IMG/VR virus record: IMGVR_UViG_3300029319_000211
Span: 1-34,511 of that record
Length of the DNA: 34,511 bases
Origin: a virus
Reading direction: 5' to 3' (one strand)
Shown here: positions 16,469-24,703 of the stretch, piece by piece
Layout of the letters: every line of letters starts with the position of its first letter
How positions within the stretch are numbered: position 1 is the first letter of the stretch
The notes under the pieces: generated by a model
Told to the model about the DNA's origin: nothing
Seen by the model: the letters and a program-made list of their open reading frames with translations, nothing else
The model's database searches: none
Position numbers and translations under genes: made by a program

Positions 16469-17074
16469 TTAGCTCTTTTTAGCCGGTGTCGCGCCAGCAG
16501 GGGTAGGCGCGATGGCGTCGTTGAGCATATCCAGAACCTTCATCAGGCCCTCTGGCGGGCCGTCATCACGCGCGACCACCTTGACATCGTACTTGGCGCT
16601 GTTGTCGCTCTTGCGACTGTTCTCGCTGTGGTTGGCTACGGAGCCGTGAACGGTCACGTCACAGCTAAACAGGCCCGCGTTGTACTTGGCGTGAGCCGTA
16701 AGCTCAGCCTTTGTGTCGGATGTCGTCTTGCTGGATGTCGATGACTTCACTTCCATGGTGAAGCGGACCTCAGCTTCCTTCACAGAGAGCGAGGGTGTGT
16801 TGATGATCGCCAGAAGTGGAACCTGTAGATCAACCTTCTCCAGTGATGTGGAACCATCAGGAGCCGTGGTGGGGCGGTTGAAGCTGAAGTCGACCGTGCG
16901 GGCGCTCATGTTGCCACCACCGGCATCGTTCAGTCCGACATCCTTGATGAAGTCGCTGGAAGCCTTGGCAAGGAGCGTCTGAGCGCTACAGGCGGCCTTG
17001 AGTGGGCCACCGATAAGCTGGTCCATGGGGAGACCACCAAACTGGTCTGACATCTTTACAAGTTGATCTGGCAT
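16469..17074 (-). CDS. DUF2589-like protein (201 aa)
   Basis: The opening matches the DUF2589 pattern as I recall it: FGGLPMDQLIGGPLKAACSAQTLLAKASSDFIKDVGL, then MSARTVDFSFNRP, VDLQVPLLAIINTPSLSVKEAEVRFTMEV. The predicted layout is an amphipathic N-terminal helix pair followed by a beta-sandwich. A low-complexity Pro/Ala/Lys tail ends the protein. Two ATGs are adjacent (17077 and 17074). AGGAG overlapping the previous stop lies 3 and 6 nt away respectively, so 17074 is preferred. The biological role of DUF2589 is unknown to me. It follows a second, related gene, suggesting that the two products form a hetero-oligomer. Confidence 0.8.
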   Translation of the reverse strand: MPDQLVKMSDQFGGLPMDQLIGGPLKAACSAQTLLAKASSDFIKDVGLNDAGGGNMSARTVDFSFNRPTTAPDGSTSLEKVDLQVPLLAIINTPSLSVKEAEVRFTMEVKSSTSSKTTSDTKAELTAHAKYNAGLFSCDVTVHGSVANHSENSRKSDNSAKYDVKVVARDDGPPEGLMKVLDMLNDAIAPTPAGATPAKKS

Positions 17075-17083
17075 CATTTACTC

Positions 17084-17578
17084 CTATGGAATCAGCTTGA
17101 TTAGCTGGTCATCGATTCTTGCATAACCTTCAGGGGGTTCACTGCCCCTGAAAATCAGCTTTACCTTAGCAGCATTGTTCTGCTTTTTGAACCATGACGG
17201 AGTGTTGGCACAAGGCCGGACCATCAACTTGCCTTTCTTCTTGTCCGCCGTAAGCCCAGAGATCTCAACAGACATCTCCACTTCAAGCGTATCCACACGC
17301 AGGCTTTGACCCGTCGTGAGCGACTGGAGGGGGACCGGAACTCTCTTGTGTACCAGTACTCCATCTTCCCATGTTGGGATTTCCATGACGACCATGCGAG
17401 GTACATAAATGGGCCTTCCATGTTCATCATTAAGTGGCTCCCCGGAATCATCAGTCTTTTGCTCCCAGAACTCCTCGTTTGTAATCGAGTCAAGCTCATG
17501 GCGCTCGGCAATATCTGTGGCCGCGATGACGGCAGACTGAATGGAATGAACGATGTCGTCTAATGAATGATCAGCCAT
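17084..17578 (-). CDS. DUF2589-related partner protein (164 aa)
   Basis: The plan parallels the downstream protein. An amphipathic N-terminal helix (SLDDIVHSIQSAVIAATDIAE) comes first, then strand motifs VPRMVVMEIPTWEDGV, VPVPLQSLTTGQSLRVDTLEVEMSVEISGL and KVKLIFRGSEPPEGYARIDDQL. The VPLQSL...LRVDTLEVEMSVE run corresponds to the VPLLAI...LSVKEAEVRFTMEV run of its neighbour. It lacks the LIGGPL-type block, so it is probably the second subunit type that accompanies DUF2589 proteins. Its stop overlaps the ribosome site of the next gene (TAGGAG), which couples the two. Function unknown. Confidence 0.75.
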   Translation of the reverse strand: MADHSLDDIVHSIQSAVIAATDIAERHELDSITNEEFWEQKTDDSGEPLNDEHGRPIYVPRMVVMEIPTWEDGVLVHKRVPVPLQSLTTGQSLRVDTLEVEMSVEISGLTADKKKGKLMVRPCANTPSWFKKQNNAAKVKLIFRGSEPPEGYARIDDQLIKLIP

Positions 17579-17590
17579 TTTTACTCACTA

Positions 17591-17776
17591 TTACTTTTTC
17601 TTCAGGCCGTAGTTGTCCCTCGCCCAGCCTTCACCCTTGAGACTGAAGTTTGTGGAAGCGATCTTCCGAGTCATCTCAGAAGAGCACTGCAAGCAGACTG
17701 GGCTTGGATCCCCGAATGCTTGCAGCACTTCTTTTTTTGCGCCGCAGTCTTCACATACGAACTGATATAACGGCAT
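17591..17776 (-). CDS. FmdB-family zinc-ribbon protein
   Basis: This 61-aa protein begins at ATG 17776 (MPLYQFVCEDCG), the conserved N-terminus of FmdB-type zinc ribbons. Two CxxC pairs (Cys8/Cys11 and Cys28/Cys31) bind one zinc. The end NFSLKGEGWARDNYG matches the family's F-LKG-GW-DY signature. These proteins are small putative regulators of unclear target. It is spaced 4 nt from the preceding gene and belongs to the exonuclease-RecT-DUF2589 unit. An upstream in-frame TTG would add 14 residues inside the neighbouring gene and is not supported. Confidence 0.88.
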   Translation of the reverse strand: MPLYQFVCEDCGAKKEVLQAFGDPSPVCLQCSSEMTRKIASTNFSLKGEGWARDNYGLKKK

Positions 17777-17780
17777 CGTA

Positions 17781-18440
17781 TCAGTCGTTGAAGACCACAG
17801 GCTCTGGCTCTGGTTCACCAGATGCTGCCGCTGGCTCAGCCGTGACCGTAGCAGACGTTGTCGTCTTCGACGCGATTGCCTCTACAAGCTTCTCGATCAT
17901 TCCCGCAAGCTGTGAGTCATCGGTCTGACGGTTGGTCAGAGCATCGACAACCTCTTGAGGAATAGGATTTGTTTGCACGTTCACGGTAGTGGCCACGGGG
18001 GCTCCGTTCCGGTACTGGAGATCCTCATTGTTGTCTACATCCACAAACTTCACCACAATGAACAGACGCTCGACCTTGTCTGAATCATGATCAATCTTGC
18101 TCTCAAACTCAAGCAGCTTCCAGTCGCCGTTGGGCTGGCTGTTCCGAATGGTCTTCGTCATGCCTGCGATGGTTGCATTTAGCATGTTTGCCCATGTCGG
18201 CTCAGTCACGTTGCCCTGGAGGTTGTGGAGGGGCCATGACGAATCAGCCAGACGAGTCCGGTATCCCTCACAGTTTGATCCCTGTGCATCAGTGAGTTGC
18301 TGCTCACCGAACACATCATTCACCACTCGCAGAAGCAGGGACGTTTGGTTGATTGTAGGGATCTCAGATTCATTCGACTTAGGCTTAGTACGCTCGCCGA
18401 ATGGATTCTTCGCCTTCTTAGCTTCATCAAACAAACTCAT
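17781..18440 (-). CDS. Hypothetical protein with acidic tail (219 aa)
   Basis: AGGAG lies 6 nt before ATG 18440. The N-terminus is Lys-rich and polar, the centre looks like a globular mixed domain (PLHNLQGNVTEPTWANMLNATIAGM; KVERLFIVVKFVDVDNNEDLQYRNG), and the last 35 residues are Ser/Ala/Thr/Glu/Pro-rich, ending in PEPEPVVFND. An acidic C-terminal tail next to RecT and an exonuclease could suggest an SSB-like partner. However, the usual DDDIPF-type tip is absent and no OB-fold motif is evident. It is left as unknown, probably part of the recombination unit. Confidence 0.78.
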   Translation of the reverse strand: MSLFDEAKKAKNPFGERTKPKSNESEIPTINQTSLLLRVVNDVFGEQQLTDAQGSNCEGYRTRLADSSWPLHNLQGNVTEPTWANMLNATIAGMTKTIRNSQPNGDWKLLEFESKIDHDSDKVERLFIVVKFVDVDNNEDLQYRNGAPVATTVNVQTNPIPQEVVDALTNRQTDDSQLAGMIEKLVEAIASKTTTSATVTAEPAAASGEPEPEPVVFND

Positions 18441-18451
18441 AATGTTCTCCT

Positions 18452-18673
18452 TTACTTTCTTGAACGATTTGTTTTTTTACTTTCAACTCTAAGGTTTTTC
18501 TTCGAGTTGTTTGTTGGGTTTCCATCTTTATGATGGACATCTTTTCCATCGCCTTTCTTAACTCGTTTCAACATGGTCATGATACGGCGAGCACGATTGC
18601 GCCCAGCGCGCCTCTTCTTTTGCTCTGGCTTGCTGTGGTACTGCTCGTACTCGCGTTTGTAATCACGGGCCAT
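18452..18673 (-). CDS. Small basic HNH-like nuclease candidate
   Basis: This 73-aa protein is very basic. Its C-terminal half has KDVHHKDGNPTNNSKKNLRV, a pattern typical of compact phage HNH proteins (His47-His48, Asp50, Asn56, Asn60). The N-terminal Arg/Lys-rich helix would bind nucleic acid. It is shorter than a full HNH endonuclease and lacks visible zinc-binding cysteines, so nicking activity is plausible but unproved. It starts 8 nt after the RecT stop; the ribosome site is weak, which suggests coupling. Confidence 0.72.
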   Translation of the reverse strand: MARDYKREYEQYHSKPEQKKRRAGRNRARRIMTMLKRVKKGDGKDVHHKDGNPTNNSKKNLRVESKKTNRSRK

Positions 18674-18681
18674 GCTGTCGA

Positions 18682-19500
18682 TTAATCCTCAAGCAATGAT
18701 TCTTCTGCGTCCGTTTGCTGCACAAGCTCATCAAGCTGCTCAGACAAAACGTTCATGGTGTTGACCTCTGGAACCTCGTTCATGTCTACCACGTTGAGAT
18801 CCTCAGCCGGTGCATCTTGAATCCCGTCGTGCTCGTAAGCGCTTGTAGTGGTGTCGTCCATGGTGACGATGCCGCGAGCAAACGCATACCGGAGGCCGGT
18901 CTTGAGCGCCATCTCGATGGGCCACTGACCCCACGGAGACTGGTTCTTGTTGCGCTTGTAGGAGTCCGAGTTTGCCCGACGCTTCTCGATGTCGGCCTTG
19001 CGGATAACGACGAAGTCCTTGCTGCCGTCCTTGTAGTGGGCGACCACATAGACCGCTACCAGGGTGTCCCAGGACTGCTCTGCCGAGAGATCAGGAACGT
19101 GCTCCAGCTTCGGCTCCGTTCCCTCGATGACGTGGAACGTGTCACTCTCGAACACCGCCTTGGTGCGGAGGCGCACACCGCTCCGAGCGGCGAGCTTCGA
19201 GAACCCTCGGTGAGATACCTGCCACTGTAGGCTCTTGCCTCGTGGAAGCAGGTAGACATCTGGAAGTGGCCCACCGGGCATCAAGCCTGTCATCGCCGAG
19301 AGGGCGACGGCCTGGGCTACTGATGCGGGGTCACACCCGTATAGACGGTCATTGGTCTGTGCAGCCTGACGGAATGCGAGAGCTACACGGCCTGCTGCCT
19401 TTGCCCCTTCTTCCGTACCTGCCATTGCCTGGAGGAAGTCAGAGGCCTTGGACTCTACGACATTCCTGAAGTGATGTGCTGGGTGGATTGCTGTGCTCAT
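18682..19500 (-). CDS. recT: RecT-family single-strand annealing protein
   Basis: This 272-aa protein shows the RecT core. A helical N-terminus leads to DPASVAQAVALSAMTGLMPGGPLPDVYLLPRGKSLQWQVSHRGFSKLAARSGV, then VYVVAHYKDGSKDFVVIRKADIEKRR and NQSPWGQWPIEMALKTGLRYAFARGI. RecT proteins bind single strands left by the partner exonuclease and anneal them to homologous DNA, serving phage recombination and end repair. Length is normal for the family. ATG 19500 has AGGAG 7 nt upstream, inside the end of the exonuclease gene, and the ATGA overlap couples the pair. The tail is acidic. Confidence 0.95.
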   Translation of the reverse strand: MSTAIHPAHHFRNVVESKASDFLQAMAGTEEGAKAAGRVALAFRQAAQTNDRLYGCDPASVAQAVALSAMTGLMPGGPLPDVYLLPRGKSLQWQVSHRGFSKLAARSGVRLRTKAVFESDTFHVIEGTEPKLEHVPDLSAEQSWDTLVAVYVVAHYKDGSKDFVVIRKADIEKRRANSDSYKRNKNQSPWGQWPIEMALKTGLRYAFARGIVTMDDTTTSAYEHDGIQDAPAEDLNVVDMNEVPEVNTMNVLSEQLDELVQQTDAEESLLED

Positions 19501-20411
19501 TTTTTCTCTCCTGTGAATGAGAACCTGAATGTTCGCGTTGGCTCGCCAATCTTAACGTAGTTCTTGGCGAGGTCTGGGTGATCAGCCTCGAATGAGGCCC
19601 GGTCGAATCGACTACGTGGCTTGCTCTGAGACCACGTAGCTACACCACTGATACCATATGCGGTGCCGATTTCCTCTTTTATTTTGTTCTCAAGCATCCG
19701 CTTCTTTTCGTCTAACTCGGCGCTCATGCGGCGGACCTCCTTGAGTTCCATGGCCAAGTCAAGGTGAGCCTCAGACGGCTCGATGAACTCCTTCGACTCT
19801 TGCTCGAATAGCTTAGCCAGGGATCTGGAGCATGCGGTGGAGCCGTCCACCTCTGGGGGCTTACCCTCTCGAATATGCCTGTCATACCAGTCCCTGACAT
19901 AGTCAATCATCTTAGATTCGACTGATGAATCCCTGTGAATCTTGAAGCATCGGTACTCATCGTTCATGGTTGCGAAGGCAGCAAGGTCACATCGTTCATC
20001 ATCCGTCACCGCCATCTGCCAGATACACTGGGCCGCGTAGTATGGCGGCACACCGTTGGAGCCTGACATGCCCCACTTGTGGTCGAACTTGCGCGTCGAC
20101 TTGATCTCAAGCAGCCAGCGAGCGTCCTCCGACTTTACAAAAAAGTCTGGGCGCGCATGCATCCACTCCTCTGGCCCGATGATTGGAGCGGCCTCGTATT
20201 CTGGTCCCTTCTCGATCTGGACGTTGTTCAGGTGGGCATAGTGGGCACCAATGGCTGGCTCAAGGATGTGACCTCGTTGCGTAGCTGCGGACGAGGAGCT
20301 TTCAGTCAGACCGTGGGCTCGCGCCCATACATCCCATGGGCTGCTCCAGGGTGACAGACCGAGGATGGCCCCGATGCTGCTGCTCCCGATTGTGGGTAGG
20401 TTGTCGTTCAT
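19497..20411 (-). CDS. YqaJ-type (lambda Exo-like) alkaline exonuclease
   Basis: This 304-aa protein carries the YqaJ nuclease signature. It has SSSIGAILGLSPWSSPWDVWARAHG at the N-terminus, RGHILEP with Glu51, then RPDFF (Asp89) and LLEIKST (Glu102, Lys104) forming the PD-(D/E)xK active site. The enzyme is expected to resect 5' strands of double-strand ends for RecT. ATG 20411 is chosen because AGGAAA lies a few bases upstream; the longer reading from 20480 would run across the control region and its palindrome. The gene heads the leftward recombination unit and is divergent from a Cro-like regulator. Confidence 0.93.
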   Translation of the reverse strand: MNDNLPTIGSSSIGAILGLSPWSSPWDVWARAHGLTESSSSAATQRGHILEPAIGAHYAHLNNVQIEKGPEYEAAPIIGPEEWMHARPDFFVKSEDARWLLEIKSTRKFDHKWGMSGSNGVPPYYAAQCIWQMAVTDDERCDLAAFATMNDEYRCFKIHRDSSVESKMIDYVRDWYDRHIREGKPPEVDGSTACSRSLAKLFEQESKEFIEPSEAHLDLAMELKEVRRMSAELDEKKRMLENKIKEEIGTAYGISGVATWSQSKPRSRFDRASFEADHPDLAKNYVKIGEPTRTFRFSFTGEKK

Positions 20412-20498
20412 GTTTGTTTTTCCTGTGGTTTGATTTATGGTATCACGATGTGATGTTCTGAACATCACTGAACCGGACATTTTCTGACTGGACTTTTT
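20412..20498. promoter_or_regulatory. Divergent control region with 19-bp perfect palindrome operator
   Basis: GTGATGTTC (20450-20458), one central T, and GAACATCAC (20460-20468) form a perfect palindrome. An extra ATCAC half-site (20442-20446) lies 3 bp to the left. The element sits between the leftward exonuclease gene and the rightward Cro-like gene at 20499. A weak leftward promoter can be drawn as TTCAGA, 17 bp, CATAAA, overlapping the palindrome, so binding would block it. The operator is strongly suggested by its symmetry; the promoter is tentative. Confidence 0.7.
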
Positions 20499-20729
20499 AT
20501 GGACATCCGATCATTTCGTGAAAGCCAACCTTCATTCAACAGCCGATTTGGCTTCTGCAAGTGGATGAACGAGACACTCAACCCTCAAGGGCTCAGTGTC
20601 TCCGTTGCTTACCTTCGAGACCTTGAGTCAGGCAGGTCAATACCGTCGCTGCGTCTTGCGATTGCCATCGAGGACTTCACAAAAAAGAAGGTGACGGTGA
20701 GAGACTGGCTCGGACTTCAACTGCGATGA
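20499..20729 (+). CDS. Cro/CI-type helix-turn-helix regulator
   Basis: This 76-aa protein is the only rightward gene in the leftward arm. Its second half, VSVAYLRDLESGRSIPSLRLAIAIEDFTKKKVTVRDW, fits a Cro-like helix-turn-helix: a recognition helix, then the ESGR-P-S--LA-AIE--T---V---DW pattern. The size fits a dimerising repressor with no extra domain. The 19-bp palindrome 31 bp upstream is a likely binding site, so it may control itself and the exonuclease-RecT unit. GGA lies 5 nt before ATG 20499. It converges on a small leftward gene whose stop lies 1 nt beyond its own. Confidence 0.82.
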   Translation: MDIRSFRESQPSFNSRFGFCKWMNETLNPQGLSVSVAYLRDLESGRSIPSLRLAIAIEDFTKKKVTVRDWLGLQLR

Positions 20730-20730
20730 C

Positions 20731-20940
20731 TTAGGCTTCGGCTACGTTGGTGCTCTTGAGGATGAACATCATGCTGGCGTAAAGCTGTGCAAGTTCAAAC
20801 TCGTTGCTGAGAATCTCATTGAGCCTTTCTGCACTCTCCGCTTCGCAAACAAACTCGTCGTCTGCATCTCTGATGACGAAGCCGTTTCCGGTCTCGACCA
20901 TGTACCAACCTTCCGGTAGTCTTTTCAATACATCAATCAT
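20731..20940 (-). CDS. Hypothetical small protein (69 aa)
   Basis: ATG 20940 lies 1 nt after the helicase stop (TAAAATG), so translation is probably coupled; longer in-frame readings would overlap the helicase gene in another frame. The sequence RLPEGWYMVETGNGFVIRDADDEFVCEAESAERLNEIL looks like a compact beta-hairpin plus helix domain with an acidic surface, followed by a helical C-terminus. No family recognised. It is the last gene of the replication unit. Confidence 0.65.
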   Translation of the reverse strand: MIDVLKRLPEGWYMVETGNGFVIRDADDEFVCEAESAERLNEILSNEFELAQLYASMMFILKSTNVAEA

Positions 20941-20941
20941 T

Positions 20942-22309
20942 TTAAGAGCACCCGAGCTTAGTGTAGAGTCTTTGACGCTTCCGAGCGAGTCCATGCATTG
21001 CTCCGCTATCGTCAATGCAATCAATAACAATCGGATCTTGCTTCTGTGGGTGGGGTCGCATGACGCGACCGATCCTTTGCTGTATTCGGCCCATAGCTTT
21101 CGTCGGAGTTGTGAGTACAACAGTGTCGAGTGATGGAAGATCAAGGCCCTCATCTGCGACGGTTGTGGCACAAACGACTTGAATCTCTCTGTTATCTGCA
21201 CGTTCTAAAACCTCTGCTCTTTGTTTCTTTGTCATTCGACCGACGAGGGGTTCTGCGACGATCGAGTGTGATCGAAGCACCTCGGCAATCTTCATGCAGT
21301 GATCAACACGATCAGAGAGCACGAGGATCTGTCGGCCATTTTCACATGCCTTCACGACACGGTTGATGATCTTCGCGTTGCGTTGATCGTCGGTTGTCAT
21401 CTTAGTAATCAGCTTCGACCAGTCGACTCGATTCGGCGGACCACTGTAGTCAGTGAATAGCCACTCGATTGTTGGCGCTACAACGTGCCCAGACGCAGTC
21501 AACTGAGCGTTGGTGATCTCGTAGACCGGCTGACCGAAGTGCCACCACAGAATCGAAGTGAGGCCATCGGGCCGCTCTGGCGTAGCGGTCAATCCGAGTC
21601 GGTGTCTTGCTGGCATGCAGAACATGACAGAACAAAACGTGTGCGCTGGAACGTGGTGTGCTTCATCAACGATACACAATCCGAACTGACGCCCGAACTG
21701 GTAGCGCTCTGTAAATGACATTCGTTCAAGAGTCTGGAAAGTTGCGACGACAATCCGTCCAGAGTCATCTTTCTTACCCGCGCCATACTGAGTTGCCTCC
21801 TCGTTGAGCATCGACTGAATCCGATTCATCCACTGCACTGCCAGGTCATTCGTATGGACGAGCACCAATGCCTTGGTACCGAACTTCGTCATGGCAGATA
21901 CACCGATGGCTGTTTTACCGGCACCGCAAGGGGCTACAATCACTCCCTCACCCTGATTGTTGAGCCACGCATCGAGCGCACTCTGCTGGTAGTCCCGTAG
22001 CGAGAACCCCTTCGATAGGGTCAACAGACGGGCGTCTGGTGCGGTCCTCTTGTCGATAATGTGGCCCAAGTCCATCTGTGACGCCGCCTTGCGGGGCACA
22101 GCGAGGCCTCCACCCCATGGGTGGTCCAGAGGGATTCGGTGACATGCATTGATGTGCTTGTCAGGAATCGGAACGTACTTGCCGTTCTTCCTCATGCCCA
22201 TCGCCATGTCGTACTCAGGATTCCGAATCTGGAATCGGCTCAGCACCGTCTTTTCATTTTCATATCCAGGCGCGAGGAATACCCCGCCACCCAAAGCTGC
22301 CTTACTCAT
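20942..22309 (-). CDS. SF2 DEAD/DEAH-box helicase (type III restriction/SSL2-like)
   Basis: This 455-aa protein has a full SF2 set. FSLRDYQQSALDAW is the Q-like motif, APCGAGKT (126-133) is Walker A, DEAH (215-218) is Walker B, and LTATPERPD is motif III. VCATTVADEGLDLP belongs to the second RecA domain, and QRIGRVMRPH is motif VI. An N-terminal 90-residue extension is less familiar. Such helicases in phages are placed in replication or recombination and can unwind branched DNA. ATG 22309 overlaps the VapE stop by one base (TAATG). The enzyme class is certain; its step in replication is inferred. Confidence 0.93.
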   Translation of the reverse strand: MSKAALGGGVFLAPGYENEKTVLSRFQIRNPEYDMAMGMRKNGKYVPIPDKHINACHRIPLDHPWGGGLAVPRKAASQMDLGHIIDKRTAPDARLLTLSKGFSLRDYQQSALDAWLNNQGEGVIVAPCGAGKTAIGVSAMTKFGTKALVLVHTNDLAVQWMNRIQSMLNEEATQYGAGKKDDSGRIVVATFQTLERMSFTERYQFGRQFGLCIVDEAHHVPAHTFCSVMFCMPARHRLGLTATPERPDGLTSILWWHFGQPVYEITNAQLTASGHVVAPTIEWLFTDYSGPPNRVDWSKLITKMTTDDQRNAKIINRVVKACENGRQILVLSDRVDHCMKIAEVLRSHSIVAEPLVGRMTKKQRAEVLERADNREIQVVCATTVADEGLDLPSLDTVVLTTPTKAMGRIQQRIGRVMRPHPQKQDPIVIDCIDDSGAMHGLARKRQRLYTKLGCS

Positions 22310-23643
22310 TATGCTTCCTTATTACTTAACTTTAGTACTTCATTCTTAGCCCAGACGTATTTTCTTTTACCCCCGAAACTCATTCTCTTCTTTTCGTATC
22401 CCAACTCTCTAAGTATCTCCGCTATTCGCAACTCATCTCGACGACTCATGCGTCCACGATCAATCTTCAAGCCCTCCTCCATGATGAGGTTCATTGTTAC
22501 TGGGCCTCGTTGAATCATGAGGTAGTCGGATATTGGCTCGACCCATGGGTCATCTTGACGATAGATCAGGCTGGAGTTGTGCCGCTCTTCGTCCGCCTCC
22601 TTGTCCAGATACCATGTCTCACCATTCTTAAATGCGACGATGGCCTCGGCCCACAGTTGGTCCCGGTTCTCACGCACCCAGTGAAGGTTGATGGCACTGA
22701 CCTTGATGGGCCAGTACCGTCGAGATCCCGTCATGTCGTTGATGAACTGAGACTCATTCGTCGTACCTGCAAAGACAACGTGACGCTTCAGGGTGATCGC
22801 ATGGCGTCCATACGCTGGTCGGAAGTTATCTTCCTGAGCGCTGAGGAACGCCTTGGTCGCACTGTTAGCGGAGCGCCGCACTGAGTCCAACTCAGCCACC
22901 TCGTAGATCCATGCACGAGCAATCTGGCTGTACGAGTTTGCAGAGCCGATGTCCAACGGCGTATCTGCGAAGTACTCGTCAGTGGCCAGTGTGCGGAACA
23001 GAGTGCTCTTACCAGCGCCCTGCTCACCCGCGAGGATGAGTACACAGTCAGCCTTGCAGCCTGGGCTGTAGGCTCGCGCAATGGCTTGAATGAGCCACTT
23101 CTCCGCCATCTTCTTGTTCAGCTTGGTGTCCAGGCAGTCCGTAGCCTCGACAATCCAAGAGCCCAGACGCGGCGTGCCATCCCACTGAATACTGTCCAAC
23201 CACTCGGTCAGAGGGTTGCGCTTGTTCTCCTCGCCGATCAGTTGCACCGTAGCACTGATGGCCTCATTGCCGTACTCCAGTCCGTATGCACGAGAGACCC
23301 ACAGAGCGATGCGCGTGTCATCGGTGTCCCTGTAGTCACGGTCGTCGATCTTCAGGACATTGGTGAACTCGTTCAACCACACACGGCCACGCCATCTACG
23401 GTCCCGTCGAAGGATGATGTACAGGTTGTTCTTGTTCTTACGTGGTCTACCAGTCGGGTTACCGTCACGGTCCAAGTACTGATCCATGAGGCTAATGACA
23501 CGAGCGTCACCAACGTTTTCAGGGATGACTTCTTCTTCTTGAGGTTGATTGGGCTGATTGATGCAGTTCTCGGATTCAGCGATGTTCAGCAGGTCAGCGA
23601 GTCTTCTTTGTCCAGCGGCGAGGACTTCATCGAGATCAGCCAT
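22309..23643 (-). CDS. VapE/VirE-family replicative helicase (AAA+ ATPase)
   Basis: This 444-aa protein matches the VirE-like phage helicases. The N-terminal helical region includes WLNEFTNVLKI and RIALWVSRAYGLEYGNEAI. Walker A is GEQGAGKST (206-214), Walker B is WIYEVAELD (245-253), a sensor follows at GTTNE (293-297), then the GSRRYWPI block (306-313). The C-terminal winged-helix-like segment spans 370-431 and ends RELGYEKKRMSFGGKRKYVW. It should unwind the fork with the adjacent primase. ATG 23643 is preferred (GGAG 7 nt upstream); ATG 23646 is adjacent. It overlaps the primase end by 8 nt. A smaller protein at 25954-26457 resembles its two ends without the ATPase. Confidence 0.93.
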   Translation of the reverse strand: MADLDEVLAAGQRRLADLLNIAESENCINQPNQPQEEEVIPENVGDARVISLMDQYLDRDGNPTGRPRKNKNNLYIILRRDRRWRGRVWLNEFTNVLKIDDRDYRDTDDTRIALWVSRAYGLEYGNEAISATVQLIGEENKRNPLTEWLDSIQWDGTPRLGSWIVEATDCLDTKLNKKMAEKWLIQAIARAYSPGCKADCVLILAGEQGAGKSTLFRTLATDEYFADTPLDIGSANSYSQIARAWIYEVAELDSVRRSANSATKAFLSAQEDNFRPAYGRHAITLKRHVVFAGTTNESQFINDMTGSRRYWPIKVSAINLHWVRENRDQLWAEAIVAFKNGETWYLDKEADEERHNSSLIYRQDDPWVEPISDYLMIQRGPVTMNLIMEEGLKIDRGRMSRRDELRIAEILRELGYEKKRMSFGGKRKYVWAKNEVLKLSNKEA

Positions 23644-24703
23644 CATTAGACTCCAGCGGTACGCGGTAAAGGGTGTTTTGGGGAAGGAAGTCACAGATTT
23701 CCGACGCATAGTTGTCGCCGGAGTCATCTGAGTCAGTTGCTATGTAGATTTTCATGTCAGTGGAGATGTCCATCTTAGCAAGCGCCTTGAAGCTACCGGA
23801 GGTTCCAGCGACGATTGCAAGATTCAATGACTCTCTGTAGGCCTGCTCGCAAGCACGCATAAAGTCTGTGATGCCCTCACAGATGAGTAGACCAGCAAGG
23901 TGACTGGTGTCCTCGCCACGCATCAATGATTGTGCTGCGGGGTTGGCCATCAGTAGTCCTCCGGCCTCGTATCCTGTAGGCCACCGTGTCTTGGTGACAC
24001 CGTTCTGCCGTCCATTTACAAACGCCACGCTGCGGCAGTGAATACTGGCAAACGTGCCGTCTGGCTCGAAGCACGGTGCAGCGACACGATAGATACCGCC
24101 CCACTGATGTGGGAACCACTCAGGGTACTTGAAGCTATTCGGCAGCGGCATGATGCGGATGCACTGTGTGCTGTCCAGAATCTTCGGAGTAAAGCGCCGT
24201 TGAATCAGCCATCGGCTTAGCTGGTCTGCGAACTGGACGGGCTGACCGAGGGCTACCTCCGTGGTGCTCGTGTTTGCCCACAGGTCCAGAAGCTCTTCCT
24301 GTGGAGGCCTGACATAGCCGGGTGTAGGCTCCGGCCTCATGGTCGGAATCTTCTTCAGGTCGGGCTGTATGTGAGACGGGACGCCTGATGGTGTGCAGTA
24401 CCCCTTCTCAGCGAACCAGTCTCGTACTGCGGATGTCTGCTCCTTTTCGAGATTCCGCACTGGCTGCTGAAAGAAGTGCTGGGCGACGAAGTCTACAACG
24501 TCACCCTTGGCTCCACATCGGTGGCACTTCCATGCCATCTCGCTTCGGGTGAACCCGACGGGTCCGCGCTTCTTGTCTCTGGTTCCACGCTCCAGCAGTC
24601 CGCAGGATGGGCACGGATGAATGGATGAACCATTCCCTCTGCCGTACTGAAGCTCTGCTGCTACTGTCGTAATGCGTGCGTTCTTGCAATCTTGTATCCA
24701 CAT
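23636..24703 (-). CDS. DNA primase with zinc ribbon and Toprim domain
   Basis: This 355-aa protein has an N-terminal zinc ribbon, CPSC (Cys31, Cys34) and CHRC (Cys60, Cys63), that would read single-stranded template. A central region includes WGGIYRVAAPCF...IHCRSV. A Toprim domain follows, with LLICEGITDF (Glu277) and YIATDSDDSGDNY (Asp324, Asp326) binding the metal. It is shorter than DnaG and lacks a helicase domain, which the neighbouring VapE protein provides. ATG 24703 is preceded by AGGAG, which lies in one arm of an RNA stem (see the leader entry). It is expected to lay RNA primers at phage forks. Confidence 0.93.
   Translation of the reverse strand: MWIQDCKNARITTVAAELQYGRGNGSSIHPCPSCGLLERGTRDKKRGPVGFTRSEMAWKCHRCGAKGDVVDFVAQHFFQQPVRNLEKEQTSAVRDWFAEKGYCTPSGVPSHIQPDLKKIPTMRPEPTPGYVRPPQEELLDLWANTSTTEVALGQPVQFADQLSRWLIQRRFTPKILDSTQCIRIMPLPNSFKYPEWFPHQWGGIYRVAAPCFEPDGTFASIHCRSVAFVNGRQNGVTKTRWPTGYEAGGLLMANPAAQSLMRGEDTSHLAGLLICEGITDFMRACEQAYRESLNLAIVAGTSGSFKALAKMDISTDMKIYIATDSDDSGDNYASEICDFLPQNTLYRVPLESNDG

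Noticed and set aside
16442-16744. Rightward 100-aa ORF with hydrophobic stretch
   Set aside because: It lies opposite the DUF2589-like gene, which has family motifs and a ribosome site; the ORF's start sits in the inverted repeat.
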